A stretch of 64,000 nucleotides of DNA, from positions 558,001 through 622,000 of the forward strand of contig CAXNJM010000001.1 in the NCBI GenBank assembly GCA_964202895.1, given 5' to 3'. Below are positions 9,049-16,430 of the stretch, piece by piece. Origin of the DNA: JAJTDS01 sp964202895 (GTDB lineage Bacteria; Pseudomonadota; Alphaproteobacteria; Rickettsiales; UBA1997). The stretch's first letter is position 1; the number at the start of each line of letters is the position of its first letter. The notes below the pieces were generated by a model. That model saw nothing but the letters and a program-made list of their open reading frames with translations, was not told the DNA's origin and ran no database searches. The position numbers and the translations under genes were made by a program.

Positions 9049-9468
9049 TTATTTTGTTTTTCTAAGTATTAAAACTGGCTTTTGAGAAAATTGCAATATA
9101 TCGCCATTTTCCATAATTTTTAACTTCCCAGCCTTGATTTTTCCTATATCGCCATCAGCCTCAACATTTTCTAGATCAATTTCAGATAAATCTTGGCTTG
9201 TCGCTCTTTGAGCTGATATTTGATAGACTTCTCCCTCCCCCCTATCAAGATCAATTGAAGGATTTAACATTATTTTGTGACCCTGAAACTTTTCAAAATT
9301 TTTATTTTCACTAATAATTTTTATTTCCTTACTAGTAATCGTCTGATATTGATCATTGATTATTGATATGCCGAGAAACATAGTAAAAAAAGATAGGATA
9401 ACTAAAAATTTTTTAAATTTAGAATAATTTTTAATTTTTTTTAGAATTTTTTCAGTTCTTATGTCCAT
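9049..9468 (-). CDS. lptC: LptC-like LPS export protein
   Basis: A 139-residue protein with one N-terminal membrane anchor (about residues 20-38, FLVILSFFTMFLGISII) and a periplasmic region rich in beta strands, as in LptC, which passes lipopolysaccharide from the LptBFG transporter to LptA. The segment DLDRGEGEVYQISAQRA followed by IDLENVEADGDI matches the repeated strand pattern of the LptC/LptA/OstA fold. The sequence is short for LptC (about 190 in E. coli). Assignment rests on this pattern and size, not on a catalytic motif. It lies 8 bases after folB. Confidence 0.65.
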   Translation of the reverse strand: MDIRTEKILKKIKNYSKFKKFLVILSFFTMFLGISIINDQYQTITSKEIKIISENKNFEKFQGHKIMLNPSIDLDRGEGEVYQISAQRATSQDLSEIDLENVEADGDIGKIKAGKLKIMENGDILQFSQKPVLILRKTK

Positions 9469-9476
9469 TTTTTTGA

Positions 9477-9824
9477 TTATTTAGCTTGCTCTAAAATTAC
9501 AGAAAAAGATTCTACACCCTCAACGGCATTGAGTTTATCAATTTCAACCCTACATTTAAGCACTTTATTATTCTGCATTATTAAATCTAATATTGCTTTT
9601 ACCAACTCTTCGATTAAAGAAAAGTGCTTTGAATTCACTATTTTCTTGATTTCAACAGTTATTGCATCGTAATCGACAGTATCAAGAATATTGCCTGTAA
9701 TTGTTGAAGATTCATCATTTACACCCATTTCAACATTAATTATAATTTCTCTTGCGCTGTTTTTTTCCCAATCATAAATTCCGATGGAAGCATTAATTTT
9801 TAAATTTTTTATTTTAATTATCAT
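9477..9824 (-). CDS. folB: Dihydroneopterin aldolase family protein
   Basis: FolB splits 7,8-dihydroneopterin to 6-hydroxymethyl-dihydropterin in folate synthesis. The 115-residue product has the family pattern: IGIYDWEKN near the start (usually IGVYDWER), NILDTVDYDAIT in the middle, and HFSLIEELVKAI with the conserved glutamate that holds the pterin. It is the first gene of the minus-strand operon folB-lptC-ybgC-ffh-xer. Other folate genes are not in the window. Paralogues in this fold include FolX epimerase, so the exact reaction is inferred. Confidence 0.87.
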   Translation of the reverse strand: MIIKIKNLKINASIGIYDWEKNSAREIIINVEMGVNDESSTITGNILDTVDYDAITVEIKKIVNSKHFSLIEELVKAILDLIMQNNKVLKCRVEIDKLNAVEGVESFSVILEQAK

Positions 9825-10040
9825 AAAAATATTGTTAAATATTGAAAAAACTTTAGTAATTTTGAGTGGTTTTTATAAAATATTAAAATTTAATTGATTT
9901 TATATTAACAATTAAGAAAATCGTTTTTAGCCTTTAATTTCTAAATTTTACTAAAGCCTATACCAATAGTAGAATTTATCTCGTAACAGGCTACTTATAA
10001 AGTTAATCAAAATCAAGATAAATCAACCTCAATAAACATT

Positions 10041-11009
10041 ATGCAAGCAATAATGATTGAAAAAACTGGCGATGTCAATGTTCTCAAAATTAAAAAAGTT
10101 GACGATCCTAAGCCAAAACAAGAAGAAATTCTTATCAAGCAAACTACAATTGGAGTAAATTTTTTTGATATTTGTTTTCGTAGAGGTCAATATCCGCTAT
10201 CTCAAACTCCCGCCTGCCTCGGAATGGAGGCCTGCGGAATTGTTGAAGCAGTTGGCGAAGGAGTAACTGAGCTAAAAATTGGCGAAAGAGTGGCTTATGC
10301 AACTGGTGGAATTGGAGCCTATGCTGAAAAACGAACAATTCATCAAAGCCATGTAATTAAGGTTCCCGATTATATTAGCGACATTGAAGTTGCTGGGTCT
10401 CTATTCAAGGGCTTAGTGGCACACTCTTTATTGCATCGAGTTTTTATCGCCCTTAGAACTAAAAGAATTTTAATTCATTCTTGTGCCGGAGGGGTTGGGC
10501 ACATATTATCAGCTTGGGCAAAGCATTTTGAACTAGAGGTAATTGGCACTGTAGGCGATGATAGAAAAATTTCTTTCGCGAAATCTAATGGCTGCGATCA
10601 TGTTATTAACTACTCAAACAGCGATTTTCTTGAAGAGGTTAAAAAAATAACTAAGAATGAAGGAGTTGGTGCAGTTTATGACGGAGTAGGAAAAACTACC
10701 CTACAAAAATCAATTCAATGTTTGTGGCCAATGGGAATATGTGTCAGCTTTGGCGATGCCTCAGGAACTCCAGAACCGCTTAATATAGATGAATTAACCG
10801 CTAAATCTCTTAGTTTATGCAGGCCATTAATGCCCTATTATAAATCTAGCCGTCCAGAATTAGTTCTCACCGCCAATGAAATATTCGCCTCTATCAAGAA
10901 ACAAATAATCAGACCGCAAATAAAAACCTACAATTTTAGCGACTTTGCAAGAGCTCATCAAGCCTTAGAAAGCCGTGCTAGCATCGGCTCAATTGTGTTG
11001 ACATTGTAA
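10041..11009 (+). CDS. Quinone oxidoreductase-like zinc-independent alcohol dehydrogenase (QOR/zeta-crystallin type)
   Basis: A 322-residue medium-chain dehydrogenase/reductase. The N-terminal GroES-like domain has GVNFFDICFRRGQYP and GMEACGIVEAVGEGV. The nucleotide-binding domain has SCAGGVGHILSAWAKH, the AxxGxG motif expected for NADPH. The zinc-binding cysteines of alcohol dehydrogenases are absent, which fits the quinone reductase branch. It reduces quinones or reactive enals with NADPH; the physiological substrate is not known. It is a single gene between the folB operon, which runs the other way, and a repeat island. Confidence 0.88.
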   Translation: MQAIMIEKTGDVNVLKIKKVDDPKPKQEEILIKQTTIGVNFFDICFRRGQYPLSQTPACLGMEACGIVEAVGEGVTELKIGERVAYATGGIGAYAEKRTIHQSHVIKVPDYISDIEVAGSLFKGLVAHSLLHRVFIALRTKRILIHSCAGGVGHILSAWAKHFELEVIGTVGDDRKISFAKSNGCDHVINYSNSDFLEEVKKITKNEGVGAVYDGVGKTTLQKSIQCLWPMGICVSFGDASGTPEPLNIDELTAKSLSLCRPLMPYYKSSRPELVLTANEIFASIKKQIIRPQIKTYNFSDFARAHQALESRASIGSIVLTL

Positions 11010-11050
11010 TTATACTGCAACAAGGGGGCTTCCCGATATATCAAACACTC

Positions 11051-11116
11051 GTCATGCCGTTGCAAAATGGCACCCAGAAAGATTTAGAGCTGGATCCCGA
11101 CTTTCGTCGGGATGAC
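11051..11116 (+). repeat. Cloverleaf repeat, copy A
   Basis: 66 bases starting GTCAT and ending ATGAC, which pair as a closing stem. Inside are three hairpins: GCCGTT-GCAA-AATGGC (with one G-T wobble), ACCCAG paired with CTGGAT (one mismatch), and CCCGAC-TTTC-GTCGGG. It is closely related to 15275-15340 and 19221-19287. Copies A and C also share the preceding bases TCCCGAT and ATCAAACACTC. Confidence 0.88.
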
Positions 11117-11121
11117 GGTAG

Positions 11122-11310
11122 TTCAATGCTTATTTCAATAACTCCCTCCTTGAGGGGGAGTCGAACGGCCTAATGCCGTTCGGTGGGGGGTTAAAAAAGC
11201 TAGCAACCAACTTAAGCCTTAATTCTTCTAAAAATATTATAGACCCCTCCCCGCATCGCCAAAAAGTTGGCTCTGCGACCCTCCCTCAAGGGGAGGGTTA
11301 TGGTTCAAAG
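11122..11310 (+). repeat. Long intergenic repeat, copy 1 (about 190 bases)
   Basis: Matches 18978-19170 over its whole length with few differences. It begins TTCAATGCTTATTTC and ends TATGGTTCAAAG. It contains a hairpin near each end (CTCCCTCC with GGGGGAG, and CCCTCCCTC with GAGGG-like sequence) and AACGG...CCGTT in between, so it is built of nested palindromes. No transposase or target duplication was seen. Confidence 0.85.
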
Positions 11311-11463
11311 AAAATATTATCACCCGCCAATTCATTGTCTCTTCGACCCTCCCTAAAATTATTTTTCTTGGGGGAGGGTTATGGTTCAAAGAAAATATTA
11401 TCACCCGCCAATTCATTGTCTCTTCGACCCTCCCTAAAATTATTTTTCTTGGGGGAGGGTTAT
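11291..11463 (+). repeat. 81-base tandem duplication
   Basis: The unit beginning GGGAGGGTTATGG occurs at 11291-11371 and 11372-11452, with an 11-base third start at 11453-11463. The two full copies look identical. The first bases are the right end of the 190-base repeat, so the duplication probably arose by slippage or unequal crossing over between GGGAGGG tracts. The period is a multiple of three, which creates a spurious open frame across it. Confidence 0.9.
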
Positions 11464-11499
11464 TAGATCGAGAAGGGGCTTCAGCCTACAAGATTCATT

Positions 11500-11541
11500 C
11501 GGCAACAAGGGGCTTAACCCCTTGCCTTCTTTTTGGAGACG
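11500..11541 (+). terminator. GC-rich hairpin followed by pyrimidine tract (repeat, also at 18916)
   Basis: CAAGGGG (11506-11512) pairs perfectly with CCCCTTG (11518-11524) around CTTAA and is followed by CCTTCTTTTTGG. A near-identical module is at 18916-18960. It looks like a plus-strand intrinsic terminator, but it lies almost 500 bases after the quinone oxidoreductase and is part of a repeat, so terminator function is only possible. Confidence 0.4.
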
Positions 11542-11591
11542 GAACTAAAAATAATAACAATGATGAAGAAGGAGGTTTCTAAATACTGAAA

Positions 11592-12317
11592 TTAAAGCTT
11601 CGGAATTGATATTCCAAGCCTTTGAGCAACTTCTTGATAAATTAAAACTAGATCGCCAAGATCTCTGCGGAAGACATCTTTATCCATTTTTTTATTGCTG
11701 ATGGAATCCCATAGACGGCAACAATCAGGGCTTATTTCATCGGCAAGAATTATACTCCCCGTTGAATCAAAACCAAATTCTATTTTAAAATCAACTAATT
11801 TTAGGTCAATATTCGCAAAAAGATTAATTAAAATTTGATTAATTTTAAGGGCAGAGTTTTTTATCTGATTAAGTTGGTTTTCATTGATTATCTTCAACAA
11901 TTTTGTGGCATGATCATCGTTGATTAGAGGGTCTCCCAATTCGTCATTTTTATAGCAAATTTCAAAAATTGGTGCCAATAATGCGGTTCCTTCAGCAATA
12001 TTAAGCTTTTTAGCAAGAGAGCCAGCAACAATATTGCGAATTATTACCTCTAGAGGAATAATTTCAACCTTATTAATTAATTGCTCTCTGTCGTTTATTC
12101 TTTTGATAAAATGAGTTGGAATATTCGCTTCGGCAAGCTTTTTCATAATAAATTCAGAAATTAAATTATTAAGAATGCCCTTACCGACAAGGCTACTTTT
12201 TTTTTGACCGTTAAAGGCGGTAGCATCGTCTTTAAAGTATTGTATTAGTTGAGTAGGCTCTTCAGTGCTAAATAATATTTTAGCCTTACCTTCATAAATT
12301 TGTGTCAATTTGTTCAT
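11592..12317 (-). CDS. purC: SAICAR synthetase (phosphoribosylaminoimidazole-succinocarboxamide synthase)
   Basis: PurC joins aspartate to CAIR with ATP in purine synthesis. The 241 residues carry the family motifs YEGKAKILF at the N-terminus, FNGQKKSSLVGKG, RNIVAGSLAKKL and DFKIEFGFD, and ADEISPDCCRLWD near the C-terminus. Length and order are normal for the short single-domain bacterial form. It is the last gene of the operon efp-purH-barrel protein-purC, 18 bases after the membrane protein. Confidence 0.97.
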   Translation of the reverse strand: MNKLTQIYEGKAKILFSTEEPTQLIQYFKDDATAFNGQKKSSLVGKGILNNLISEFIMKKLAEANIPTHFIKRINDREQLINKVEIIPLEVIIRNIVAGSLAKKLNIAEGTALLAPIFEICYKNDELGDPLINDDHATKLLKIINENQLNQIKNSALKINQILINLFANIDLKLVDFKIEFGFDSTGSIILADEISPDCCRLWDSISNKKMDKDVFRRDLGDLVLIYQEVAQRLGISIPKL

Positions 12318-12335
12318 AAGTGAAAATATTTAAAT

Positions 12336-12938
12336 TTAAAAACCGTAAACTGTACCAATTCTAACATTATTACAACCCATTATATTTTGCTGATTATTAG
12401 AGTTGATGATAGAATTTTGTTGCGAACAGTTAATTTTTACTCCAAAATTTTGAGTAATGTTAATTTGCGAACCTATGGTAATTGAGCCTAATTGCAGATG
12501 ATTAAGCTTAACCCTGCCAGCCATTTGCTCTTTATCAAAGGCTAGACCACCTAAATTATAACCAATAAATGCCGAAAAATGACTATTAAAATCATATCCT
12601 AAACTTGTTTTTAGACCAAATGCAAAATTGGGATTAAAGCCACCTTTTTCTCCCCGAATATTTTGCCGAATATCTTGCTGAATATTTTGAAAGGCAAGAG
12701 TTTGATTACCAACCTCCGGAGCAATGAAAAACTTGCCAGTAGATAATTTATAGCCGTATAAAAATTGATTATCAATTTTGCTTTTTTCTTTTGCGACTTT
12801 TAGCGGATCTCTATTATCTGGAGCAGTAAAATCGGTATCCACCACCTTATATGCATAAGAATCTTGATTAAAATTAGCTAAAACAGAAAATGGAGAATAT
12901 GAAGTTAAGAAAATAATTAAGATAAGTTTTTTAATCAT
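12336..12938 (-). CDS. Putative outer-membrane beta-barrel protein
   Basis: A 200-residue protein with a clear signal peptide (MIKKLILIIFLTSYSPFSVLA, cleavage expected near residue 21). The mature part has alternating polar and hydrophobic residues, glycine-aromatic pairs such as FGLKTSLGYDFNSHFSAFIGY, and ends in phenylalanine, the usual C-terminal signal for barrel insertion. The size fits an eight-stranded barrel of the OmpA/Omp25 or surface-antigen type. Two cysteines near the C-terminus could form a disulfide. No closer family is recognised. It lies only 3 bases after purH and 18 before purC, an odd place for a surface protein. Confidence 0.7.
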   Translation of the reverse strand: MIKKLILIIFLTSYSPFSVLANFNQDSYAYKVVDTDFTAPDNRDPLKVAKEKSKIDNQFLYGYKLSTGKFFIAPEVGNQTLAFQNIQQDIRQNIRGEKGGFNPNFAFGLKTSLGYDFNSHFSAFIGYNLGGLAFDKEQMAGRVKLNHLQLGSITIGSQINITQNFGVKINCSQQNSIINSNNQQNIMGCNNVRIGTVYGF

Positions 12939-12941
12939 AAT

Positions 12942-14600
12942 TTAATGCCTAAAATGTCTAGTTTCAACAAAATAAAGAGCAACTCCTAGTTCATTTGCTT
13001 TGGCAATAACTTCGTTATCTCTTATTGAGCCACTAGTTGCAACAACTCCTTTTATGCCAAATTTATGAGCAATTTCGACATTATCAGCAAAAGGCAGAAA
13101 AGCATCAGAGGCTAAAAATAATTTAGCATTTTTATCTTGATAATATTGCTTATAAATATCAGTCTGCATTATGTCAACCGCTTTTTTGCAAGCTATTTCA
13201 CAAGAATCAACTCGATTAGTTTGCCCTATACCAAGACCTACCGTTTGGAAATTAGCAACTACTGCAATAGCATTAGATTTTAAATGCTTACAAACTTTAA
13301 CCGCAAATAATAATTGCTGTAAATCTTGACTATCTAGAGCTATATCGCTAACTTGCTTTAATTGATTAAGGTTAAAATTATGATTATCAACATCTTGCAC
13401 CAGCATACCGCCAGCAATAGATTTAAAACTCAAATTATTATAAGGCTTAAAATCAAGCTCTAAAAGCCTTAAATTTTTTTTATTAGCCAGAATTTTTAAA
13501 GCCTCTGGAGTAAAGCCGTTGGCAATTATAACTTCATAAAATAATTGAGAAATTAAAAGAGCCAAAGATTCGTCAATATTAGCATTAATTGCCACAATGC
13601 CTCCAAATGCACTTTTGCTATCAGCATTTAAAGCTTTTTGATATGCCTCGATTGGGCTTTTAGCAATTGCAACACCGCAAGGGTTATTGTGTTTAATTAT
13701 CGAACAAACATAATTATTGGGCTCGTTATTATCAGAAAACTCAACCATTAAATTATAGGCACAATCAGCATCATTAAAATTATTATAACTGAGCTCTTTG
13801 CCTTGTAATTGCTTTGCTCCGACTAATGCGGATGAAAAATTTGATTGATTAACAAATTGATAAACCGCCCCTTTTTGGTGGGAGTTCTCGCCATATCGTA
13901 ATTTTTGCTTAAGAGATAATTTAATATTTAATTTTTCAGCAAAACCTTCATTTTCATTATTAGCGATTTTTTCGCCATTCATTTTAGAGGCTTCAACAGC
14001 ACTAAAATTGGCAAACCAATCAGCAATTGCAATATCATATTTTGCAATATTGCTAAATGCCTTACTGGCTAACTCGATACGAAAATCTAGGGTGGTGGAA
14101 TTTTGATTTTCCAATAATTGATTCTTCAAGGCTTGATATTGCTCAATTTCAGTAATTACCGTTTTGTAGTAAAAATTTTTTGAGGCAGAGCGAACCATTG
14201 CGGGCCCGCCGATATCGATATTTTCAATAATTTCTGCGGAGTCATTGGTTTTTGCAACCGTTTCAATAAATGGATAAAGATTAACAATTAATAGATCAAT
14301 ATTTTTAATGTTATTTTGCTGTGCTTGTTGATTATGTAGGGCATTATCTTTAATTGCCAACAAGCCTCCGTGAACTTTCGGATGAAGAGTTTTAACTCGA
14401 CCATCCATAATTTCAGGAAATTCAGTAAACTCGCTAATTTCAGTAACTTTGATATGGTTTTGTTGCAACAGCTTAAAGGTTCCGCCAGTAGAAATTATTT
14501 CTATATTTCTTTGCGATAAAAATTCTGCAAGCTCAACAATACCAGTTTTATCGGAAACAGAAATTAAGCATCGAGTAATGTTTTGTAGATTTAATGCCAT
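12942..14600 (-). CDS. purH: Bifunctional AICAR transformylase / IMP cyclohydrolase
   Basis: PurH performs the last two steps of IMP synthesis. The 552 residues begin with the MGS-like cyclohydrolase domain (RCLISVSDKTGIVELA, ISTGGTFKLLQ, GRVKTLHPKVHGGLLA). The transformylase domain follows, with KLRYGENSHQKGAVYQ, KHNNPCGVAIA and SDAFLPFADNVE. It is about 25 residues longer than most homologues, from loop insertions in the middle. It starts 6 bases after efp and belongs to the same operon as purC, so two purine steps are coupled. Confidence 0.97.
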   Translation of the reverse strand: MALNLQNITRCLISVSDKTGIVELAEFLSQRNIEIISTGGTFKLLQQNHIKVTEISEFTEFPEIMDGRVKTLHPKVHGGLLAIKDNALHNQQAQQNNIKNIDLLIVNLYPFIETVAKTNDSAEIIENIDIGGPAMVRSASKNFYYKTVITEIEQYQALKNQLLENQNSTTLDFRIELASKAFSNIAKYDIAIADWFANFSAVEASKMNGEKIANNENEGFAEKLNIKLSLKQKLRYGENSHQKGAVYQFVNQSNFSSALVGAKQLQGKELSYNNFNDADCAYNLMVEFSDNNEPNNYVCSIIKHNNPCGVAIAKSPIEAYQKALNADSKSAFGGIVAINANIDESLALLISQLFYEVIIANGFTPEALKILANKKNLRLLELDFKPYNNLSFKSIAGGMLVQDVDNHNFNLNQLKQVSDIALDSQDLQQLLFAVKVCKHLKSNAIAVVANFQTVGLGIGQTNRVDSCEIACKKAVDIMQTDIYKQYYQDKNAKLFLASDAFLPFADNVEIAHKFGIKGVVATSGSIRDNEVIAKANELGVALYFVETRHFRH

Positions 14601-14606
14601 ATTGCT

Positions 14607-15182
14607 TTAAATATTAGTAGATTTAGCACGGCTGACATAAGTAAAATCTTCTGTTTTAACGATTATTTCTTCACCGCTTTCAATAAAAGGAGGAACCATA
14701 ATTTTTACTCCATTTTCAAGAATTGCAGGCTTGTAAGAAGCTGTTGCGGTTTGACCTTTAACAACTGCATCGGCTTGAGCTATTATGGCATTGACATTTT
14801 CAGGCAAAGCAATTGAAACGGGGTTATCGTTGCAATATTCAACCCTAATATTAATGCCTTCTTGTAAAAAAGGAAGAGCCTCACCAACTAAATTTTTGCT
14901 AAACTCAACAGTTTCAAAGCTTTCCATGTCCATTGCCACTAAATTATCTTGATTAAAATATTGGAACTGAAAATTTTTCTGCTCGATATAGGCAACCATT
15001 ACATCTTCGTTAGAATTGAATCTTGTGTTGGTTTTGTTTCCTGTGTTGATATTTTTCATCTCAACTTGAATATAAGCACCGCCCTTTCCAGGCTTTACAT
15101 GCTCTCTTTTTACAACCTTCCATAGTTGATTTTGAAATTCAATTACATTGCTGACACGAAGAGAGTTTGCATTAGTTTTCAT
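14607..15182 (-). CDS. efp: Elongation factor P
   Basis: EF-P binds the ribosome between the P and E sites and relieves stalling at polyproline stretches. The 191 residues have the three-barrel order: KOW-like domain 1 with the modified-lysine loop KPGKGGAY (K33), the middle OB domain, and the C-terminal OB domain ending VPPFIESGEEIIVKTED. K33 suggests modification of the EpmA type or none; the modifying enzymes are not in the window. First gene of the minus-strand operon that includes purH and purC. Confidence 0.96.
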   Translation of the reverse strand: MKTNANSLRVSNVIEFQNQLWKVVKREHVKPGKGGAYIQVEMKNINTGNKTNTRFNSNEDVMVAYIEQKNFQFQYFNQDNLVAMDMESFETVEFSKNLVGEALPFLQEGINIRVEYCNDNPVSIALPENVNAIIAQADAVVKGQTATASYKPAILENGVKIMVPPFIESGEEIIVKTEDFTYVSRAKSTNI

Positions 15183-15504
15183 AAGAATTTTTTAATTAAT
15201 TGATTTAAGGATGAAAAACGAGGAGTATCAATAAAAATAATTTAAAATCAACTACTTTTTCTAATGGGAAAATCGTCATGCCGTTGCAAAACAGCACCCA
15301 GAAATATTTAAAACTGGGTCCCGACTTTCGTCGGGATGACGGTAAAGGTAAGAGTTAGTATGAAGGGAGGGGGTCGCGACTTTTTGCATTTATTGCCGAC
15401 AATCTATCTTAGCAAAAATTGCCCTAGTAAAAAGTGATTGACTGATTATAATTTATAAGCAATATTGGCAATTATTTTTATTTTAGTTAAACTTTATTTA
15501 ATTA
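15183..15504. other. Intergenic region between divergent efp and rnhA
   Basis: 322 bases without a gene. It must hold the promoters of both efp (minus) and rnhA (plus). It contains cloverleaf repeat copy B (15275-15340). The bases 15360-15390 (GAAGGGAGGGGGTCGCGACT) resemble the right end of the 190-base repeat in reverse orientation and may be a decayed copy. TATAAT at 15447-15452 is a possible -10 box for rnhA without a good -35. Confidence 0.6.
15275..15340 (+). repeat. Cloverleaf repeat, copy B
   Basis: Same design as copies A and C: GTCAT/ATGAC closing stem, GCCGTT-GCAA-AACAGC (one mismatch), ACCCAG with CTGGGT (perfect), and CCCGAC-TTTC-GTCGGG (perfect). The loop of the second hairpin differs in sequence from the other copies while the stem is kept. 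It stands alone, without the flanking modules seen at 11 kb and 19 kb. Confidence 0.88.
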
Positions 15505-15969
15505 ATGAACCAATCATCACAAAATTTTATTACCATCTATACCGACGGAGCCTGCTCGGGGAACCCCGGTGCCGGTGGCTGGGGAGCGGTTCTACTATAT
15601 AAAGAACATCGCAAAACTATTTCTGGATTCGTTGCCGAAACAACTAATAATCAAATGGAAATTAAAGCAGTTATCGAAGCCCTTAAAACAGTCAAAAAAT
15701 CATCTTCTATAAATATTTATTCCGATAGTCTCTATGTGCAAAACGGCATCACCAAATGGATATTCAATTGGAAGAAAAACAACTGGCGAAGTGCTAATAG
15801 AAAGCCAGTTAAAAACATCGAATTATGGCAAGAACTAGAAAAAGAAACAAGCAAACACATCATAAATTGGCACTGGGTTAAAGGGCATTCAGGCGATAAA
15901 TTAAACGAAGAAGCAGATAAACTCGCCAGAGAAGCAGTAAAATTCAACAAAAATAAAGTAATTAATTAA
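15505..15969 (+). CDS. rnhA: Ribonuclease HI
   Basis: RNase HI cuts the RNA strand of RNA-DNA hybrids, removing primers and R-loops. The 154 residues carry all four catalytic acids: D14 in YTDGACSGNPG, E52 in NNQMEIKAV, D74 in YSDSLYV, and the Asp of EEADKLARE near residue 137. HWVKGHSGD is also present. Length is normal. Its stop codon overlaps the fixH start (TAATG), so rnhA is the first gene of the rnhA-fixH-fixI operon, a functionally unrelated partner. Confidence 0.97.
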   Translation: MNQSSQNFITIYTDGACSGNPGAGGWGAVLLYKEHRKTISGFVAETTNNQMEIKAVIEALKTVKKSSSINIYSDSLYVQNGITKWIFNWKKNNWRSANRKPVKNIELWQELEKETSKHIINWHWVKGHSGDKLNEEADKLAREAVKFNKNKVIN

Positions 15970-16430
15970 TGAAAAAATCTAAAATACCCTATATATTTTT
16001 TGCATTTTTCGCGATAATTATCGCCGTTGACTCTTATTATATCTATCTTTCACAAAAAACTTGGCACGGAATAGTAGGAGACTCAAGCAATAAATTCAAT
16101 AAATCGCAATATCAACCAATTATCAATAAAGAAAAAAGGCAAAATTCTTTAAATTGGCAGGTTGCAATCAATATTAACAACCTTTCGCAACGAAAAATTA
16201 AAATTGACATTTCTGCAAAAGACAAAAACTCACAAATCATAAATTTTGAAAAAATAATAATTGATTTTCGCAGAGCCGGCAAAGAGAATCTTGATTTTTC
16301 AGTCAACAAAAACAATATCAATAATATTATTGTTGAATTGCCAGATTCTGGAAGGTGGCAAGCATCATATACTTTAATAGATAAAAAGGGCAATATTTAT
16401 CAAGATAGTAAAAATTATTTGATAAAATAA
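15969..16430 (+). CDS. fixH: FixH-like cbb3 oxidase assembly protein
   Basis: FixH (CcoH) is a small membrane protein needed to assemble the cbb3-type cytochrome c oxidase. The 153 residues start with one membrane helix (about 8-27, YIFFAFFAIIIAVDSYYIYL), then a periplasmic domain with the family pattern NKSQYQPI and the C-terminal PDSGRWQASYTL. It overlaps rnhA at its start and fixI at its end, both by TAATG, so translation is probably coupled. The context with fixI supports the call. The oxidase subunits themselves (fixNOP) are not in the window. Confidence 0.88.
   Translation: MKKSKIPYIFFAFFAIIIAVDSYYIYLSQKTWHGIVGDSSNKFNKSQYQPIINKEKRQNSLNWQVAININNLSQRKIKIDISAKDKNSQIINFEKIIIDFRRAGKENLDFSVNKNNINNIIVELPDSGRWQASYTLIDKKGNIYQDSKNYLIK

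Larger units (their letters stand above)
11010..11591. other. Repeat island without genes
   Basis: These 580 bases between the quinone oxidoreductase and purC hold no credible gene. They are G+C-richer than the genes around them and consist of several repeat modules that occur again at 15.3 kb and 18.9-19.3 kb: a cloverleaf-forming element, a 190-base element, an 81-base tandem duplication and a GC-rich hairpin. Each is listed separately. Confidence 0.9.

Noticed and set aside
11173..11466. 97-codon open frame containing a perfect 27-residue repeat
   Set aside because: It lies wholly inside the repeat island; the repeat period of 81 bases keeps the frame open by chance, and the start region is the 190-base repeat, whose other copy reads differently.
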